Part shown: positions 55,449-64,000 of the stretch, one piece after another | Numbering within the stretch: the stretch's first letter is position 1 | Layout: each line of letters begins with the position of its first letter | Position numbers and translations under genes: made by a program | Notes under the pieces: generated by a model | Seen by the model: only the letters and a program-made list of their open reading frames with translations | Databases searched by the model: none | What the model was told of the DNA's origin: nothing | Source: Aquibium microcysteis | GTDB lineage: Bacteria; Pseudomonadota; Alphaproteobacteria; Rhizobiales; Rhizobiaceae | DNA length: 64,000 nucleotides | Direction: 5' to 3' | NCBI RefSeq assembly: GCF_014495845.1 | Contig: NZ_CP061080.1 | Location: 3,585,001-3,649,000 of the forward strand

Positions 55449-57800
55449 CTATGCGGGCCGCCCCGCTTCCCGCTTCAGCCGCTCCACCGCCATCAGCACG
55501 CGTTCGGGCGTGGCGGGCGCGTCGAGACGCGGGCAGAGGCGGTGACCGGCGACGCTCGCCACGGCATCCGAGATGGCGTGGAAGACGGCGATGCCGAGGC
55601 AGAAGGGCGGTTCGCCCACCGCCTTGGAACGGTGGATGGTCGGCTCGCCGGCTTCCGGCCAGTCGGCCAGCGTCACGTTGAAGACCTTGGGCCGGTCCGA
55701 GGCGAGCGGGATCTTGTAGGTCGAGGGCGCGTGCGTCCGCAGCCGCCCCTTGGCGTCCCAGACGAGTTCCTCCGTCGTCAGCCAGCCCATGCCCTGGATG
55801 AACCCGCCCTCGATCTGGCCGATGTCGATCGCCTTGTTGAGCGAGCGTCCCGTCTCATGCAGGATGTCGACGCGCTCCACCATGGTCTCGCCCGTCAGCG
55901 TGTCGATCTCCACCTCCGCACAGGCGGCACCATAGGCGAAGTAGTAGAACGGCGTGCCCTGTCCCTTGTCGCGGTCCCAGTGGATCTTCGGCGTCTTGTA
56001 GAAGCCGGTCGCCGAAAGCTGGACGCGGGCCATGTAGGCCTGCTGCGTCAGTGCGCCGAAGGCGATCTCCTGGTTGCCGATCCGCACCCGGTTGGGCAGG
56101 AACGCGATCTGCTCGACCGGCACCTGGTACTTCTCCGCCGCGAAATCGGTGAGACGCTGCCGGATCGTCCGCGCCGCTGCCTGCGCTGCCATGCCGTTGA
56201 GGTCGGTCCCCGACGAGGCAGCCGTCGCAGAGGTGTTCGGCACCTTGGCGGTGGTCGTGGCCGTGATCTTCACCTGGTCGATGTCGATCTGGAACTCCTC
56301 CGCCACCACCTGCGCGATCTTGACGTAGAGCCCCTGCCCCATCTCCGTCCCGCCATGGTTCAGATGCACCGAACCGTCTGCATAGACATGCACAAGCGCG
56401 CCCGCCTGGTTGAAATGCGTGGCGGTGAAGGAAATGCCGAATTTCACCGGCGTCAGCGCCAGCCCGCGCTTCAGCACCTGGCTCCTGGCGTTGAAATCCG
56501 CGATCGCCTTGCGCCGGCCTGCATAGTCGGCGCTCGCCTCCAGTTCATCCACCAGACGGTGGATGATGTTGTCCTCCACCGTCTGGTGGTAGGGCGTCAC
56601 GTTGCGATCCGTCGTCCCGTAGAAGTTCCTCCTGCGGATCTCCAGCGGGTCCTTGCCGAGCGCGAAGGCCACTTCCTCGATCACCCGTTCGCAGCCGACG
56701 ATGCCCTGCGGTCCGCCGAAGCCGCGGAAGGCGGTGTTGGAGACGGTGTTGGTGTAGAGCGGCGCCGACTGCGCCTTCACCGCCGGGTAGTAGTAGGTGT
56801 TGTCGCAGTGGAACAGCGCGCGGTCCGTCACCGCGCCCGAGAGGTCGGCCGAGAACCCCGCCCGTGCAGCGAAGAAATAGTCGACGCCGAGGATGGTGCC
56901 CTCGTCGTCGAAGCCGACGTCGTAGTCGATGACGAAGTCGTGCCGCTTGCCGGTGGCGGTCATGTCGTCGTCGCGATCGGGGCGGATCTTGACCGCACGT
57001 CCATGCCGTTTGGCCGCCACGGCGGCAATCGCCGCGAACTGGTTGCCCTGCGTCTCCTTGCCGCCGAAGCCGCCGCCCATGCGCCGGATTTCCACCGTCA
57101 CCGCATGGCTCGGAACGCCGAGCACCTGCGCCACCATGTGCTGCACCTCGCTCGGGTGCTGCGTGGAGGAGTAGAGCGTCACGTCCATGTCCTCGCCGGG
57201 CACCGCCATGGCGATGTGCCCCTCGAGGTAGAAATGATCCTGCCCGCCGAGCCGCATCGTGCCCGTGAGCCTTCGCGGTGCTGCCCCGATCGCCGCGGAT
57301 GCATCGCCTCGCTTCAGCGTCAGCGGAGGGGTGACGAGCTTTCCCTGGCGCCGGTCGAGGTCGAGGATGTCCGTGACGAAGGGCTCTTCGGCGTAGGCGA
57401 TCTTCGCCAGCCTGCAGGCGCGCCTCGCCTGCTCGCGCGTCTCGGCCACCACCGCGAAGACCGGCTGGCCGAGGAACTGCACCTTGTCGGTGGCGAGCAC
57501 CGGCTCGTCGTGCCGGTGCGTCGGCGAGATGTCGTTGGAGGCAGGCATGTCGTGGCCCGTCAGGACGTCGACGACGCCCGGCGCCGCGCGAACCGCCGAC
57601 AGGTCCATCGACAGGATCGCGCCGTGCGGCACCGTCGACAGGCCGAGATAGGCGTGCAGCAGGCCGGCCGGCTCCGGCATGTCGTCGATGTAGACGGCCT
57701 GCCCGGTCACGTGCTTGTGCGCCGAATCGTGCCGCTGGCTCGCCGCGACGCCGCCGACGATCGCCTTGGCCGTACGCGAGGGTGAAGCGTGCTTGTTCAT
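55449..57800 (-). CDS. xdhB: Xanthine dehydrogenase molybdopterin-binding subunit
   Basis: 783 residues from ATG 57800. Molybdopterin subunit of the XdhAB type: GQAVYIDDMPEPAGLLHA, the MPT-contacting GGGFGGKETQG, TAFRGFGGPQG and the catalytic glutamate in RSKAVGEPPFCLG. With XdhA it oxidises hypoxanthine to xanthine and xanthine to urate. It starts two bases after the xdhA stop region and ends four bases before xdhC, so xdhA-xdhB-xdhC form one operon. Confidence 0.96.
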   Translation of the reverse strand: MNKHASPSRTAKAIVGGVAASQRHDSAHKHVTGQAVYIDDMPEPAGLLHAYLGLSTVPHGAILSMDLSAVRAAPGVVDVLTGHDMPASNDISPTHRHDEPVLATDKVQFLGQPVFAVVAETREQARRACRLAKIAYAEEPFVTDILDLDRRQGKLVTPPLTLKRGDASAAIGAAPRRLTGTMRLGGQDHFYLEGHIAMAVPGEDMDVTLYSSTQHPSEVQHMVAQVLGVPSHAVTVEIRRMGGGFGGKETQGNQFAAIAAVAAKRHGRAVKIRPDRDDDMTATGKRHDFVIDYDVGFDDEGTILGVDYFFAARAGFSADLSGAVTDRALFHCDNTYYYPAVKAQSAPLYTNTVSNTAFRGFGGPQGIVGCERVIEEVAFALGKDPLEIRRRNFYGTTDRNVTPYHQTVEDNIIHRLVDELEASADYAGRRKAIADFNARSQVLKRGLALTPVKFGISFTATHFNQAGALVHVYADGSVHLNHGGTEMGQGLYVKIAQVVAEEFQIDIDQVKITATTTAKVPNTSATAASSGTDLNGMAAQAAARTIRQRLTDFAAEKYQVPVEQIAFLPNRVRIGNQEIAFGALTQQAYMARVQLSATGFYKTPKIHWDRDKGQGTPFYYFAYGAACAEVEIDTLTGETMVERVDILHETGRSLNKAIDIGQIEGGFIQGMGWLTTEELVWDAKGRLRTHAPSTYKIPLASDRPKVFNVTLADWPEAGEPTIHRSKAVGEPPFCLGIAVFHAISDAVASVAGHRLCPRLDAPATPERVLMAVERLKREAGRPA

Positions 57801-57802
57801 GG

Positions 57803-59275
<1,473 letters not shown>

Positions 59276-59280
59276 GGGGG

Positions 59281-59637
59281 TCAGCTCCCGCGATAGGTGG
59301 AATAGCCGTAGGGCGACAGCAGCAGCGGTACGTGATAATGCGCCGCGTCCGCCATGCCGAAGCGGATCGGAATCTGGTCGAGGAACAGCGGATCGGGCAG
59401 CGCAGTCCCCTGCGCCCGCAGATAGTCGCCCGCGAAGAAGACGAGTTCGTAGGTGCCGATCTTGAATTCACTGCCCGCCAGCAGCGGCGCGTCGCAGCGC
59501 CCGTCGGAATTCGTCACCAGGGTCTTCAGCTTCTTGTGAGAATTGCCGCTCACCCTGTAGAGCGCGATCGAAAGCCCGGCCGCCGGCCTGCCGGTGGCGG
59601 TGTCGAGAACATGTGTGGTGAGCTTGCCGCCGGTCAT
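59281..59637 (-). CDS. uraH: 5-Hydroxyisourate hydrolase
   Basis: 118 residues from ATG 59637 (GGAGACGGG upstream; an in-frame ATG at 59658 lies seven codons earlier). It is a transthyretin-like hydrolase: [15 protein letters not shown] with the catalytic histidine, [10 protein letters not shown], the [20 protein letters not shown] end with the diagnostic C-terminal YRGS. It converts 5-hydroxyisourate, the PuuD product, into OHCU. It is the first gene of the uraH-xdhA-xdhB-xdhC operon. Confidence 0.95.
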   Translation of the reverse strand: MTGGKLTTHVLDTATGRPAAGLSIALYRVSGNSHKKLKTLVTNSDGRCDAPLLAGSEFKIGTYELVFFAGDYLRAQGTALPDPLFLDQIPIRFGMADAAHYHVPLLLSPYGYSTYRGS

Positions 59638-59820
59638 CCCGTCTCCGTCCGTTCGCATGTCCGTCCAACAGGATAGTGCAGCAATTCAAAACGTCGCATA
59701 AGCCGTGACGATCCGGGGCGCGGCAAAAAGACTTTCAAATTTTTCGACGGGAATGAGCCGGATCGCCTCTGGTACTGTTGAAGAACGAGGATCCGCGACG
59801 GCAGGGTGGAAGCAGCGCTG
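59638..59820. promoter_or_regulatory. Divergent promoter region, uraH-xdhABC / puuE-uraD operon
   Basis: 183 bases between divergent starts. It contains an AT-rich patch with ACTTTCAAATTTTTC at 59731-59745; the ACTTTCAAA part is identical to that in the puuD/LysR gap at 51880. The two divergent purine operons may share an operator there (inference). Confidence 0.5.
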
Positions 59821-61263
59821 ATGACGGCAGTTCGATATCCCCGCGACATGCGCGGCTACGGCGCCACTCCGCCGGACCCGAAATGGCCGGGCGGCGCCCG
59901 CATCTGCGTGCAGTTCGTCGTCAACTACGAGGAAGGCGGCGAGAACTGCGTCCTGCATGGCGACGCCGCGTCCGAAGCCTTCCTGTCGGAGATCACCGGC
60001 GCCCAGCCCTGGCCCGGCAAGCGCCACTGGAACATGGAATCGATCTATGAATACGGCGCCCGCGCCGGATTCTGGCGCCTGCACAGGATGTTCACCGAGA
60101 CGAACATCCCGGTCACGGTCTACGGCGTCGCGTCCGCGCTCGCCCGCTCCCCGGACCAGGTGGCGGCCATGTCCGAGGCCGGCTGGGAGATCGCCACCCA
60201 CGGCCTGCGCTGGATCGACTACCGCGATCATGATCCCGAAACCGAGCGGGCCGATCTGAACGAGGCGATCCGCCTGCATGCCGAAGTGGTCGGCGAGCGG
60301 CCGGAGGGGCTCTATCTCGGCCGCACCTCGGTCAACTCCGTCCGCCTCGCCTGCGCGGAAGGCGGCTTCGCCTACATCTCCGACACCTATGACGACGACC
60401 TGCCCTACTGGCTCGACCATGACGGCCACGGCAACGCGATCCCGCCGCAGCTCGTCATCCCCTACACGCTCGACGCCAACGACATGCGCTTCGCCATCCA
60501 GGCCGGCTTCACCGAGGGCGACCAGTTCTTCACCTATCTCAAGGACGCCTTCGACACGCTCTATGCCGAGGGCGAGGCCGGCCGCGCCGGCATGATGAAC
60601 ATCGGCCTGCACTGCCGCCTCGTCGGACGTCCGGGCCGCGCCGCCGCGCTCAGGCGCTTCATCGATTACGTGCAGGGCCACGAGAAGGTCTGGATCGCGC
60701 GGCGCATCGACATCGCCCGCCACTGGCGCGAGCACCATCCCTACGCGGCCCCCGCGCTGCGGCCCTCGCGCATGGACGAGACCGCTTTCGTCGCGGCCTT
60801 CGGCGGCGTCTTCGAACATTCGCCGTGGATCGCCGAACGCGCCTGGAAGCTGGAACTCGGACCTGCGCACGACAGCGCCGGCGGTCTGCACAACGCGCTG
60901 GCGCGCATGTTCCGCTCCGCCAGCGAGGACGAGCGCCTCGGCGTTCTGAAGGCGCATCCCGATCTTGCGGGCAAGCTCGCCCAGGCGAAGCGCCTGACAG
61001 CCGAGTCGACCGCCGAACAGGCTTCCGCCGGTCTCGACGCGCTGACCGATGCAGAGCGCGCCCGCTTCAGCGAACTCAACACGACCTATGTCGATCGCTT
61101 CGGCTTCCCCTTCATCATCGCGGTGAAGGGCTTGACCAAGGCCGACATCCTTGCCGCCTTCGAGCGGCGCATCGCCAATTCGCGCGACGAGGAGTTCGCC
61201 ACCGCCTGCCGGCAGGTCGAACGCATCGCGCTGCTTCGCCTGAAGGACAGATTGCGCGCATGA
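59821..61263 (+). CDS. Bifunctional allantoinase PuuE / OHCU decarboxylase UraD fusion
   Basis: 480 residues from ATG 59821; a GTG 15 bases upstream is an alternative. Residues 1-310 are a PuuE-type allantoinase of the polysaccharide deacetylase fold (YPRDMRGYGATPPDPKWPGG, QFVVNYEEGGENCVLHGD, EIATHGLRWIDYR). About residues 325-480 are UraD (FVAAFGGVFEHSPWIAERAW, KAHPDLAGKLA and FIIAVKGLTKADILAAFERR). It decarboxylates OHCU to S-allantoin and then opens allantoin to allantoate. The fusion is known in several proteobacteria. It overlaps the next gene by four bases. Confidence 0.95.
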   Translation: MTAVRYPRDMRGYGATPPDPKWPGGARICVQFVVNYEEGGENCVLHGDAASEAFLSEITGAQPWPGKRHWNMESIYEYGARAGFWRLHRMFTETNIPVTVYGVASALARSPDQVAAMSEAGWEIATHGLRWIDYRDHDPETERADLNEAIRLHAEVVGERPEGLYLGRTSVNSVRLACAEGGFAYISDTYDDDLPYWLDHDGHGNAIPPQLVIPYTLDANDMRFAIQAGFTEGDQFFTYLKDAFDTLYAEGEAGRAGMMNIGLHCRLVGRPGRAAALRRFIDYVQGHEKVWIARRIDIARHWREHHPYAAPALRPSRMDETAFVAAFGGVFEHSPWIAERAWKLELGPAHDSAGGLHNALARMFRSASEDERLGVLKAHPDLAGKLAQAKRLTAESTAEQASAGLDALTDAERARFSELNTTYVDRFGFPFIIAVKGLTKADILAAFERRIANSRDEEFATACRQVERIALLRLKDRLRA

Positions 61264-62096
61264 CCGAAGCCGCCCGCTCCTACTACGCCCCGCATGGCGG
61301 GCTGCCGCCGCAGTCGCAGCTCCTCACCGGCCGTGCCGTCTTCACCACCGCCTATGCGGTGATCCCGAAAGGCGTGATGAGCGACATCGTCACCAGCTAC
61401 CTGCCCTTCTGGGAGAAGACGCGGGTCTGGATCCTGTCGCGCCCGCTGTCGGGCTTCGCCGAGACCTTCTCGCAATACATCATGGAGTTGTCGCCCGGCG
61501 GCGGCAGCGACCGTCCCGAACCCGATCCGCGTGCCGAGGGCGCGCTCTTCGTCGTAGAGGGCGAACTCACGGTGACCCTCGACGGCACCGTGCGGGTGCT
61601 GTCCTCCGGCGGCTACGCCTACCTTCCGCCCTCCTCCCGCTGGACCGCGCGCAATGCCGGTGCGACGCCCGTGCGCTTCCACTGGATCCGCAAGGCCTAT
61701 GAAGCCGTCGAGGGGCTGGCCCTGCCCGACCCGGTCTTCGCCAATGAGAAGGACGTCGCACCCAATGCGATGCCCGGCACCGACGGACGCTGGGCCACCA
61801 CACGCTTCGTCGACCCCGAAGACCTGCGCTACGACATGCATGTCAACATCGTCACCATCGCCCCCGGCGCCGTGATCCCCTTCATGGAGACCCATGTGAT
61901 GGAGCACGGGCTCTACGTGCTCGAGGGCAAGGGCGTCTACCGGCTCAACCAGGACTGGGTCGAGGTCGAGGCAGGCGACTACATGTGGCTGCGCGCCTTC
62001 TGCCCGCAGGCCTGCTACGCCGGCGGCCCGTCGAACTTCCGCTACCTGCTCTACAAGGACGTCAACCGGCACGCGAAGCTGGGGGGAACGCGGTGA
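61260..62096 (+). CDS. allE: (S)-Ureidoglycine aminohydrolase
   Basis: 278 residues from ATG 61260. It is a bicupin with AFAVIPKGVMSDIVTSYLPF-like start (here AYAVIPKGVMSD), GYAYLPPSSRW in cupin 1, and in cupin 2 the metal site MHVNIVTIAPGAVIPFMETH, HVMEHGLYVLEGKG and WLRAFCPQACYAGG. It removes ammonia from S-ureidoglycine to give ureidoglycolate. Translation is coupled with puuE-uraD (ATGA overlap). Downstream lies palindromic element copy B and then allA. Confidence 0.93.
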   Translation: MTEAARSYYAPHGGLPPQSQLLTGRAVFTTAYAVIPKGVMSDIVTSYLPFWEKTRVWILSRPLSGFAETFSQYIMELSPGGGSDRPEPDPRAEGALFVVEGELTVTLDGTVRVLSSGGYAYLPPSSRWTARNAGATPVRFHWIRKAYEAVEGLALPDPVFANEKDVAPNAMPGTDGRWATTRFVDPEDLRYDMHVNIVTIAPGAVIPFMETHVMEHGLYVLEGKGVYRLNQDWVEVEAGDYMWLRAFCPQACYAGGPSNFRYLLYKDVNRHAKLGGTR

Positions 62097-62117
62097 CGGA
62101 CCGCGGCGGCTGGAACA

Positions 62118-62271
62118 CCCCCCTCTGGCCTGCCGGCCATCTCCCCCTCAAGGGGGGAGATCGGCGGTTCCACCCGCATCGCCGTCGGACGAACGTTGCG
62201 GGACGGGCGCCGGGGTCGAAGCTTCCGATCTCCCCCCTTGAGGGGGAGATGGCAGGCAGGCCAGAGGGGGG
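62118..62271. repeat. 154-bp palindromic element, copy B
   Basis: It begins CCCCCCTCTGGCCTGCCGGC and ends with the inverse complement of that arm; each arm has an internal CATCTCCCCC/GGGGGAGAT hairpin. The arms match the copy at 40645-40798 nearly base for base, whereas the centre differs. It lies in the 238-base gap between allE and allA, inside the ureide operon, and does not contain a gene. Confidence 0.85.
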
Positions 62272-62334
62272 TAGCCTCGCTCGGCCTTCGAATCATACCT
62301 CCGACTGTTTCGGCGGGAAGGACCGGCATCCACA

Positions 62335-62847
62335 ATGACCCGCACCATCCGCGCCACCCCCCTCACCCGCGAGGCCTTCGCCCCCTTCGGCGACGTCATC
62401 GAGACCGAAGGCGCGCATCATTTTCCGATCAATGGCGGCCGCTGCGAGCGCTACCACGACCTGGCGACGGTCGAGGCGACCGGGCCGAACGCCCGCGTGC
62501 TGATCTCGATCTTCAAGGGCACGCCCTATGCCTTCCCGCTCGACCTCGCGCTGGTCGAGCGCCATCCGCTCGGCAGCCAGGCCTTCATGCCGCTCACGCC
62601 CGCGCCTTTCCTCGTCGTCGTCTGCCCCGACGGACCCGATGGCCGCCCCGGCACGCCGCACGCCTTCGTCACCCGCGCCGGCCAGGGCGTGAACTATCCC
62701 GCCGGGCGCTGGCACGCCGTGCTGACGCCGATCGGCGCGCCGCAGGATTTTCTCGTCGTCGACCGCGGCGGCGACGGCAGCAATCTCGAGGAACACCACT
62801 TCGAGGAGCCCTTCCTCGTCACCCTTCCCGAAGGAACCCGCGCATGA
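62335..62847 (+). CDS. allA: Ureidoglycolate lyase
   Basis: 170 residues. AllA cupin: PLTREAFAPFGDVIETEGAH, INGGRCERYHDLA, LVERHPLGSQAFMPL, VNYPAGRWHAVLTP and FLVVDRGGDGSNLEEHHFEE, which hold the metal-free cupin active-site histidine/glutamate set of the family. It splits ureidoglycolate to glyoxylate and urea. Its stop is overlapped by four bases with the next start, so the two are coupled. Confidence 0.94.
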   Translation: MTRTIRATPLTREAFAPFGDVIETEGAHHFPINGGRCERYHDLATVEATGPNARVLISIFKGTPYAFPLDLALVERHPLGSQAFMPLTPAPFLVVVCPDGPDGRPGTPHAFVTRAGQGVNYPAGRWHAVLTPIGAPQDFLVVDRGGDGSNLEEHHFEEPFLVTLPEGTRA

Positions 62848-63437
62848 CCGACGTTGCCCTCCTCGACCGCCTGCTCGACGTGATCGAGAGGGACGTGGTC
62901 CCGATGACGAGGGCGGGCGTGGAGAAGGGCAACAAGCTCTTCGGCGCCGCGATCCTGAACAAGGCCGACGGTTCGCTGGTGCTCGCCGAGACCAACAACG
63001 AACTGGAAAACCCGCTGTGGCACGGCGAGGTACACGCGCTGAAGCGCTTCTATGAAATGCCGAAGGATACGCGCCCCGCAACCGGAGAATGCATCTTCAT
63101 CGCCACCCATGAGCCTTGCTCGCTCTGCCTCTCGGCCATCACCTGGACTGGCTTCGACAATTTCTACTACCTGTTCAGCCACGAGGATTCGCGCGACGCC
63201 TTCGCCATCCCGCACGACCTGAAGATTCTCAAGGAGGTCTTCACGCTCGAGCCGGGCGGCTACGCCGCCGAGAACGCGTTCTGGAAGAGCTATTCTATCC
63301 GCAGGCTCGCCGCCGCGCTGCCGGAGCCGGACCGCGCGCGCGTCGAGGCTCGCATCGCGGCGATCGCGAAGACCTATGACGACCTCTCCGCGATTTACCA
63401 GGACGGCAAGGACGACAACGACATTCCATTGAACTGA
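62844..63437 (+). CDS. Nucleoside/base deaminase family protein
   Basis: 197 residues from ATG 62844 (ATGA overlap with allA). The zinc-dependent deaminase motifs are present: WHGEVHALKRF (HGE, where most family members have HAE or CAE) and ATHEPCSLCLSAI (PCxxC), with an LFSHEDSRDAFAIPHD loop. The last 40 residues are a helical extension. The substrate is not known; placement in the ureide operon suggests a purine or an aminated intermediate (inference). Confidence 0.85.
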   Translation: MTDVALLDRLLDVIERDVVPMTRAGVEKGNKLFGAAILNKADGSLVLAETNNELENPLWHGEVHALKRFYEMPKDTRPATGECIFIATHEPCSLCLSAITWTGFDNFYYLFSHEDSRDAFAIPHDLKILKEVFTLEPGGYAAENAFWKSYSIRRLAAALPEPDRARVEARIAAIAKTYDDLSAIYQDGKDDNDIPLN

Positions 63438-63557
63438 AGGCGCAAGGACGGCCGTCTCGCCGCATCCCGCGCCGCAATCGCCAACGTCGCCGTCGCGCTG
63501 GCGCATTGCGCCGGTCACTCCCTCCGTGGCTGACTGCGGTCATCGAAGAGGGCTCCC

Positions 63558-64000
63558 ATGAAGATCGTCACCGAATTTCCCCGCAAGGTCGTCGAGTATC
63601 CCGATCTCGGCATCGTCATGCCCGACGGCTGCCGCCTGTCGGTCCGTGCCTGGATTCCCGAGGATGCCGAGGCCAATCCGGTGCCGGTCATCCTCGAGCA
63701 CCTGCCCTACCGCAAACGCGACGGAACCACCGCACGCGACAACCTGACCCATCCGTATTTCGCCGGCCACGGCTACGCCTGCCTGCGTGTCGACATGCGC
63801 GGCAACGGCGATTCCGAAGGACTGATGGAGGACGAGTATTCCGAACAGGAGCTGCAGGACGCCTGCGACGTCATCGCCTGGGCGGCCGCGCAACCCTGGT
63901 GCAACGGTCGCGTCGGCATGATGGGCATCTCCTGGGGCGGCTTCAACGCGCTGCAGGTGGCCGCCATGCAGCCGGAAGCGCTGAAGGCGATCGTCACGCT
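63558..64000 (+). CDS. CocE/NonD family hydrolase (partial)
   Basis: Only the first 147 codons are in the window; the frame continues beyond base 64000. It begins MKIVTEFPRKVVEYPDLG, then IPEDAEANPVPVILEHLPYR, and the visible nucleophile elbow is GRVGMMGISWGGFNALQV (Ser). That is the X-Pro dipeptidyl-peptidase (S15)/CocE fold. Family members cleave ester or dipeptide bonds. It follows the deaminase gene by 120 bases on the same strand; GAGGG precedes the ATG. Confidence 0.85.
   Translation, partial: MKIVTEFPRKVVEYPDLGIVMPDGCRLSVRAWIPEDAEANPVPVILEHLPYRKRDGTTARDNLTHPYFAGHGYACLRVDMRGNGDSEGLMEDEYSEQELQDACDVIAWAAAQPWCNGRVGMMGISWGGFNALQVAAMQPEALKAIVT

Noticed and set aside
55275..57785. 836-residue plus-strand frame opposite xdhB
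   Set aside because: xdhB on the minus strand has all molybdenum-enzyme motifs; the plus frame is a shadow.

Overview
The window is a GC-rich stretch of an alphaproteobacterial chromosome, most likely Hyphomicrobiales (Rhizobiales), in the Mesorhizobium/Aminobacter/Nitratireductor range. This is inferred from gene content: a split pntAA-pntAB-pntB transhydrogenase beside an aa3-type cytochrome oxidase subunit IV, a DUF992 protein, an S21 protein with a basic tail, many Liv and TRAP transporters, fused indolepyruvate oxidoreductase, and rhizobial-type palindromic intergenic repeats. I see no rRNA, tRNA, CRISPR array, prophage or IS transposase. Almost all genes have intact reading frames and plausible ribosome binding sites.

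Layout. 1-4.6 kb: a gene end, a SET-domain protein, a HerA-like ATPase, rpsU, a TPR lipoprotein and a DUF992 protein, closed by a palindromic repeat. 4.65-8.0 kb (minus): pntB, pntAB, pntAA and the cytochrome oxidase IV subunit. 8.2 kb: a Uma2 nuclease-fold protein. 8.8-16.0 kb (minus): one operon with an acyl-CoA ligase first, then livG, livH, livM, a binding protein and livF. 16.3-20.5 kb (minus): a Crp/Fnr regulator, a FeeM-like N-acyltransferase and a membrane PAS-GGDEF-EAL protein. 20.6-24.1 kb: fused indolepyruvate ferredoxin oxidoreductase. 24.4-29.6 kb: a COG4663/4664/4665-type TRAP transporter with two tandem Tat-exported binding proteins on the opposite strand. 29.9-42.2 kb: mixed metabolic and regulatory genes (class I glutamine amidotransferase hydrolase, 2-hydroxyacid dehydrogenase, LacI, DMT exporter, MarR, CobW GTPase, VapBC, WD40, GNAT, aminotransferase, glutamine synthetase-like enzyme). 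42.4-45.1 kb: a DNA-repair pair, a radical SAM protein and a DUF4130-UdgX fusion. 45.1-45.7 kb: a MNT/HepT pair whose toxin start looks broken. 45.8-47.8 kb: glycerate 2-kinase and hydroxypyruvate isomerase.

49.3-63.4 kb is a purine catabolism region: guanine deaminase, membrane urate hydroxylase PuuD, a LysR regulator, XdhC/B/A, 5-hydroxyisourate hydrolase, a PuuE-UraD fusion, ureidoglycine aminohydrolase, ureidoglycolate lyase and a deaminase. Together they cover guanine -> xanthine -> urate -> allantoin -> allantoate, and ureidoglycine -> glyoxylate. The allantoate-splitting step is not in the window. The window ends inside a CocE/NonD hydrolase.

The observations I rate highest are: an about 60-residue in-frame insertion in XdhC that looks like a palindromic repeat element turned into protein; the DUF4130-UdgX fusion with the KRRIH motif next to its radical SAM partner; a LacI-family regulator that keeps its DNA-binding helix only if translation starts at CTG; a one-base frameshift at the start of hepT; the FeeM-like acyltransferase between a Crp regulator and a c-di-GMP enzyme; and a 154-bp palindromic element present twice inside catabolic operons.
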